DNA from: Clostridia bacterium
GTDB taxonomy: Bacteria > Bacillota > Clostridia > Oscillospirales > CAG-272
Direction: 5' to 3'
Assembly (NCBI GenBank): GCA_017420845.1
Contig: JAFQOC010000424.1
Span: 1-6,013 of the forward strand
DNA length: 6,013 bases
Shown: piece by piece, positions 3,936 to 6,013 of the stretch
How positions within the stretch are numbered: position 1 is the first letter of the stretch
How the letters are laid out: each line of letters begins with the position of its first letter
The notes under the pieces: generated by a model
Database searches by the model: none
Told to the model about the DNA's origin: nothing
The model's input: the letters and a program-made list of their open reading frames with translations, nothing else
Program-made: the position numbers and the translations under genes

Positions 3936-6013
3936 AACATCTGACCCGTTCGGTCAAGCACCCGATTGCCATTCTGTTGACCATTCTGCTTTGCGGCGCG
4001 CATTTCCTTCCCCTGACCGCCGTCAGCGCGGCAGAAGGAAAAGCACTTTCCAATCTCCATGGGCTTACGGGTACGTGGAGCTATGAGGGAGACGCTTTTG
4101 TTGGCAAAAGTGGCGGCACGGGCGACGTCTTCGCCATCTCGGAGGACTATATCGCCGCCGACGATCTGTTTACCTACGAGGCCACCGTCACCTCGGTGAC
4201 CTCCAACCCGGACTTCAACGCTTCCCTCATCTTCGGTCTGAAGAATCCCGAGAGACCCACCGAGCGCTTCTACGACTTTGGCATCATGACGGGGAGTCAC
4301 CGCTTCATCCGCTTCGACCAGACCAACGGCTTCCCCGAGAGTGGGGTGGACGTTGGGGATCTGCCCGAGCAGAAGAACACATACCGGGTGAAGATCGTCC
4401 GTAGCTCCGCCGAGGAGTTTGAGTATTTCATTGACGGTGTATCAGTACTGACCCGAACACACTTGAATTTCGCGGGAGGATACGTGGGTATGATGACCAA
4501 CGACAACGGAACCTATGAGGACATCAAGCTTACCATCACCGGTAAAGTCGGCGGTGAGGAGAGCGGCTTTGTCAGCAATCTCACGGGCTGGACCCCCATC
4601 AACGGCACGTGGAAAGAAAGTGCCAAGGGCTACGTAGGCATCACCTGGGGCGGAGACACCTGGGCATACGCTCAGGATGCCATGATTCCGGCTGACACCT
4701 CCTTCGTCTACGAGGCAGACGTGGAGATCAAGGCAGGAAACCACGCCGCGGGTATGCTCTTCGGGGTACACAATCCCGAGAGCGCCAAGGGACATCCTGA
4801 TCGACTCATTAGCCTGCTGGTGGCCCGTGGGGACGGCAATGTTATGGTCTTTGCCCACAAGGACGGCTCTGCCGAATGGATTGAGGTGGCGGGCATGAGC
4901 GCCGCAGACAAGCAAGCTGAAACCTACCGTCTCCGCATGGAGGTCACCTCCTCGGGGAGTGCCAATTTTTTCGTCAACGACACTCTCTACAAATCCTTGA
5001 CTATCCCGGGCTACGGGGGTGGCTACCTCGGGCTTATGGTTTCGGGCGGCACCACCGCAACCTTCAATCATGTGCGGTACACCCCTGTAACCCAGCCTGT
5101 TCTGGAGGATATCGCGGTGGAGGGCATCGAGTTGGATTCCGCCTTTACGGCCGAGGATCACACCTACTGGGCCAGCCTCCCCTACTCCACCGAGCAAGTG
5201 AAGCTCTCTGCGAGCTTTGACAGCGGCATGTATGAGGTCACCGTGGGCGGTAGCGGCTACCGGACAGGCGATCAGAAAACAATTCCTCTGAACGTGGGCC
5301 AGACCTCGGTGCAGATCATGGTCAAGGATCCCTCCACGGGTATGTCGGCTACTTATACCGTCAACCTTGTCCGGGAGCCGAATCCCGACACCCTCTACAA
5401 GGAGGAATCTCGCCCCAAGTACCACTTCACCCCCTATACCTACCAGATGAACGACCCCAATGGCCTGGTCTACAACGCCACTACGGAGGAGTATCACCTG
5501 TTCTTCCAATGCAACCGCCCCTTCGACACGGGGGTCCCCGGCTTGACCGGCACTACCTCCTGGGGACACGCCGTATCCAAGGATCTGGTGAACTGGGAGG
5601 AGTTGCCCCTCGCCGTCATGCCCGACGATCTGGGCATGGCCTGGTCGGGCTCGGCGGTCATTGACTACAACAACACCTCGGGACTCTTTGACGAGTCCAC
5701 CCCGCCCGCCTCCCGTATGGTCCTGTTTTACGCCAGCGTGGGCGGTGATACCACCCACGGCTACGCCAAGGAAAGCCTGGCCTACTCCAAGGACGGCGGC
5801 CGTACCTTCATCAAGTACGAGGGCAACCCTGTGGTGAAGAATCCGAACAACCGGTACGGTGGCGGGCTTCGCGATCCCAAGGTGTTCTGGTACGAAGACG
5901 GGACTATGGAAGGTGGCGGCATCTGGGTTATGGTCACCGTGGGCAATCTCCACATCTTTACCTCCCGCAACCTCATAGACTGGAAGCACTGCGGCCGTCC
6001 GGTAGGTGTGGAC
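3932..6013 (+). CDS. Secreted GH32 fructan hydrolase (levanase/inulinase-like), truncated by the window edge
   Basis: The frame stays open from 3932 to the last base, giving 694 codons without a stop. Residues 1-34 are a Sec signal peptide: basic start, hydrophobic core IAILLTILL, and cleavage likely after AVSA or AVSAA. The Cys at 21 lacks a proper lipobox, so it is not an obvious lipoprotein. Two related beta-sandwich modules follow, about 40-205 and 215-387, resembling the DUF1080/CBM66 fold that binds levan in B. subtilis SacC. Residues 391-482 look like a cadherin-like beta-sandwich ending TYTVNLVRE. GH32 begins near 495 with QMNDPNG (505-511, nucleophile D508), then AWSGSAV (570-576) and RDPK (647-650, transition-state Asp D648). 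The acid/base Glu of the EC(P) motif should lie just past the edge. GH32 enzymes cleave beta-fructosidic bonds in levan, inulin or sucrose; the secretion and binding modules favour polymeric fructan, levan by analogy. Whether it acts exo or endo cannot be told. It is coupled to the MerR-kinase gene upstream. Confidence 0.92.
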   Translation, partial: MKHLTRSVKHPIAILLTILLCGAHFLPLTAVSAAEGKALSNLHGLTGTWSYEGDAFVGKSGGTGDVFAISEDYIAADDLFTYEATVTSVTSNPDFNASLIFGLKNPERPTERFYDFGIMTGSHRFIRFDQTNGFPESGVDVGDLPEQKNTYRVKIVRSSAEEFEYFIDGVSVLTRTHLNFAGGYVGMMTNDNGTYEDIKLTITGKVGGEESGFVSNLTGWTPINGTWKESAKGYVGITWGGDTWAYAQDAMIPADTSFVYEADVEIKAGNHAAGMLFGVHNPESAKGHPDRLISLLVARGDGNVMVFAHKDGSAEWIEVAGMSAADKQAETYRLRMEVTSSGSANFFVNDTLYKSLTIPGYGGGYLGLMVSGGTTATFNHVRYTPVTQPVLEDIAVEGIELDSAFTAEDHTYWASLPYSTEQVKLSASFDSGMYEVTVGGSGYRTGDQKTIPLNVGQTSVQIMVKDPSTGMSATYTVNLVREPNPDTLYKEESRPKYHFTPYTYQMNDPNGLVYNATTEEYHLFFQCNRPFDTGVPGLTGTTSWGHAVSKDLVNWEELPLAVMPDDLGMAWSGSAVIDYNNTSGLFDESTPPASRMVLFYASVGGDTTHGYAKESLAYSKDGGRTFIKYEGNPVVKNPNNRYGGGLRDPKVFWYEDGTMEGGGIWVMVTVGNLHIFTSRNLIDWKHCGRPVGVD
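4052..5093 (+). repeat. Tandem duplicated carbohydrate-binding-like modules within the GH32 gene
   Basis: Two modules are offset by about 176 residues and share an order of motifs: NL-G-NGTW/LTGTW near the start, F-YEA-V (first strand), LFG/IFG with NPE (IFGLKNPE at 100-107, MLFGVHNPE at 275-283), YR-K/R (later strand), a FxxDGV/FFVNDT hairpin, and GGYVGMM/GGYLGLM near the end. The NPE segment is also similar at DNA level (aatcccgag in both). The divergence suggests an old internal duplication. The fold assignment to CBM66/DUF1080 is inferred from motif style, not from a search. Confidence 0.65.

Noticed and set aside
3980..4000. Lipoprotein lipobox at Cys21 of the GH32 precursor
   Set aside because: The residue before Cys is Leu rather than Ala/Gly/Ser, and a normal Sec cleavage site (AVSAA) follows, so standard secretion is more likely.
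4187..4204. GTCACC/GGTGAC inverted repeat in the GH32 gene
   Set aside because: It is a short 6-bp repeat in codon-biased coding DNA (Val-Thr-Ser-Val-Thr codons), so it is expected by chance.
4442..5989. Long open frame on the minus strand opposite the GH32 gene (515 codons)
   Set aside because: The plus strand frame from 3932 to the edge encodes clear signal peptide, beta-sandwich and GH32 motifs. The minus frame shows no domain and no ribosome binding site, so it is a shadow.

Overview
The window looks like part of a chromosome from a moderately GC-rich member of the Clostridia (Bacillota), plausibly a gut Oscillospiraceae-type anaerobe. This is inferred from three things: strong AGGAGG-type ribosome binding sites with AT-rich intergenic DNA between GC-rich genes, a MerR domain of the type common in clostridia, and a secreted multidomain glycoside hydrolase. 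I could not run a database search, so the taxonomic placement is tentative.

Layout, all on the + strand. (1) Bases 1-77 look like the last codons of an upstream gene. An AT-rich spacer and a strong intrinsic terminator hairpin (203-250) follow. (2) A monocistronic gene for a PutP-type sodium/proline symporter (343-1893) has an extended -10 promoter just upstream and a strong, probably bidirectional, terminator just downstream (1907-1946). (3) The intergenic region 1894-2186 holds a second RNA-structure candidate (1961-2028) ending in a T tract. It also holds a promoter with the 19-bp spacer and internal dyad typical of MerR-activated promoters (2122-2152). (4) A two-gene unit then begins. The first gene (2187-3935, GTG start) encodes an N-terminal MerR DNA-binding domain fused to a complete-looking FGGY carbohydrate kinase of sedoheptulokinase-like sequence. 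Its stop codon overlaps the start of the second gene by 4 bases (ATGA). (5) The second gene (3932 to the window edge, truncated) encodes a secreted GH32 fructan hydrolase. It has a signal peptide, two tandem CBM66/DUF1080-like beta-sandwich modules, a cadherin-like beta-sandwich module and the start of the GH32 catalytic domain.

Working model (inference): the hydrolase releases fructose or a related sugar outside the cell. The MerR-kinase binds or phosphorylates a cytoplasmic sugar through its FGGY domain and uses that state to remodel its own 19-bp-spacer promoter, so one polypeptide would be sensor, transcription factor and possibly metabolic enzyme. This parallels the ROK family, where an HTH domain is joined to a kinase fold, but uses unrelated domains on both sides. 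It is the most interesting item in the window. The proline symporter appears to be an independent transcription unit.
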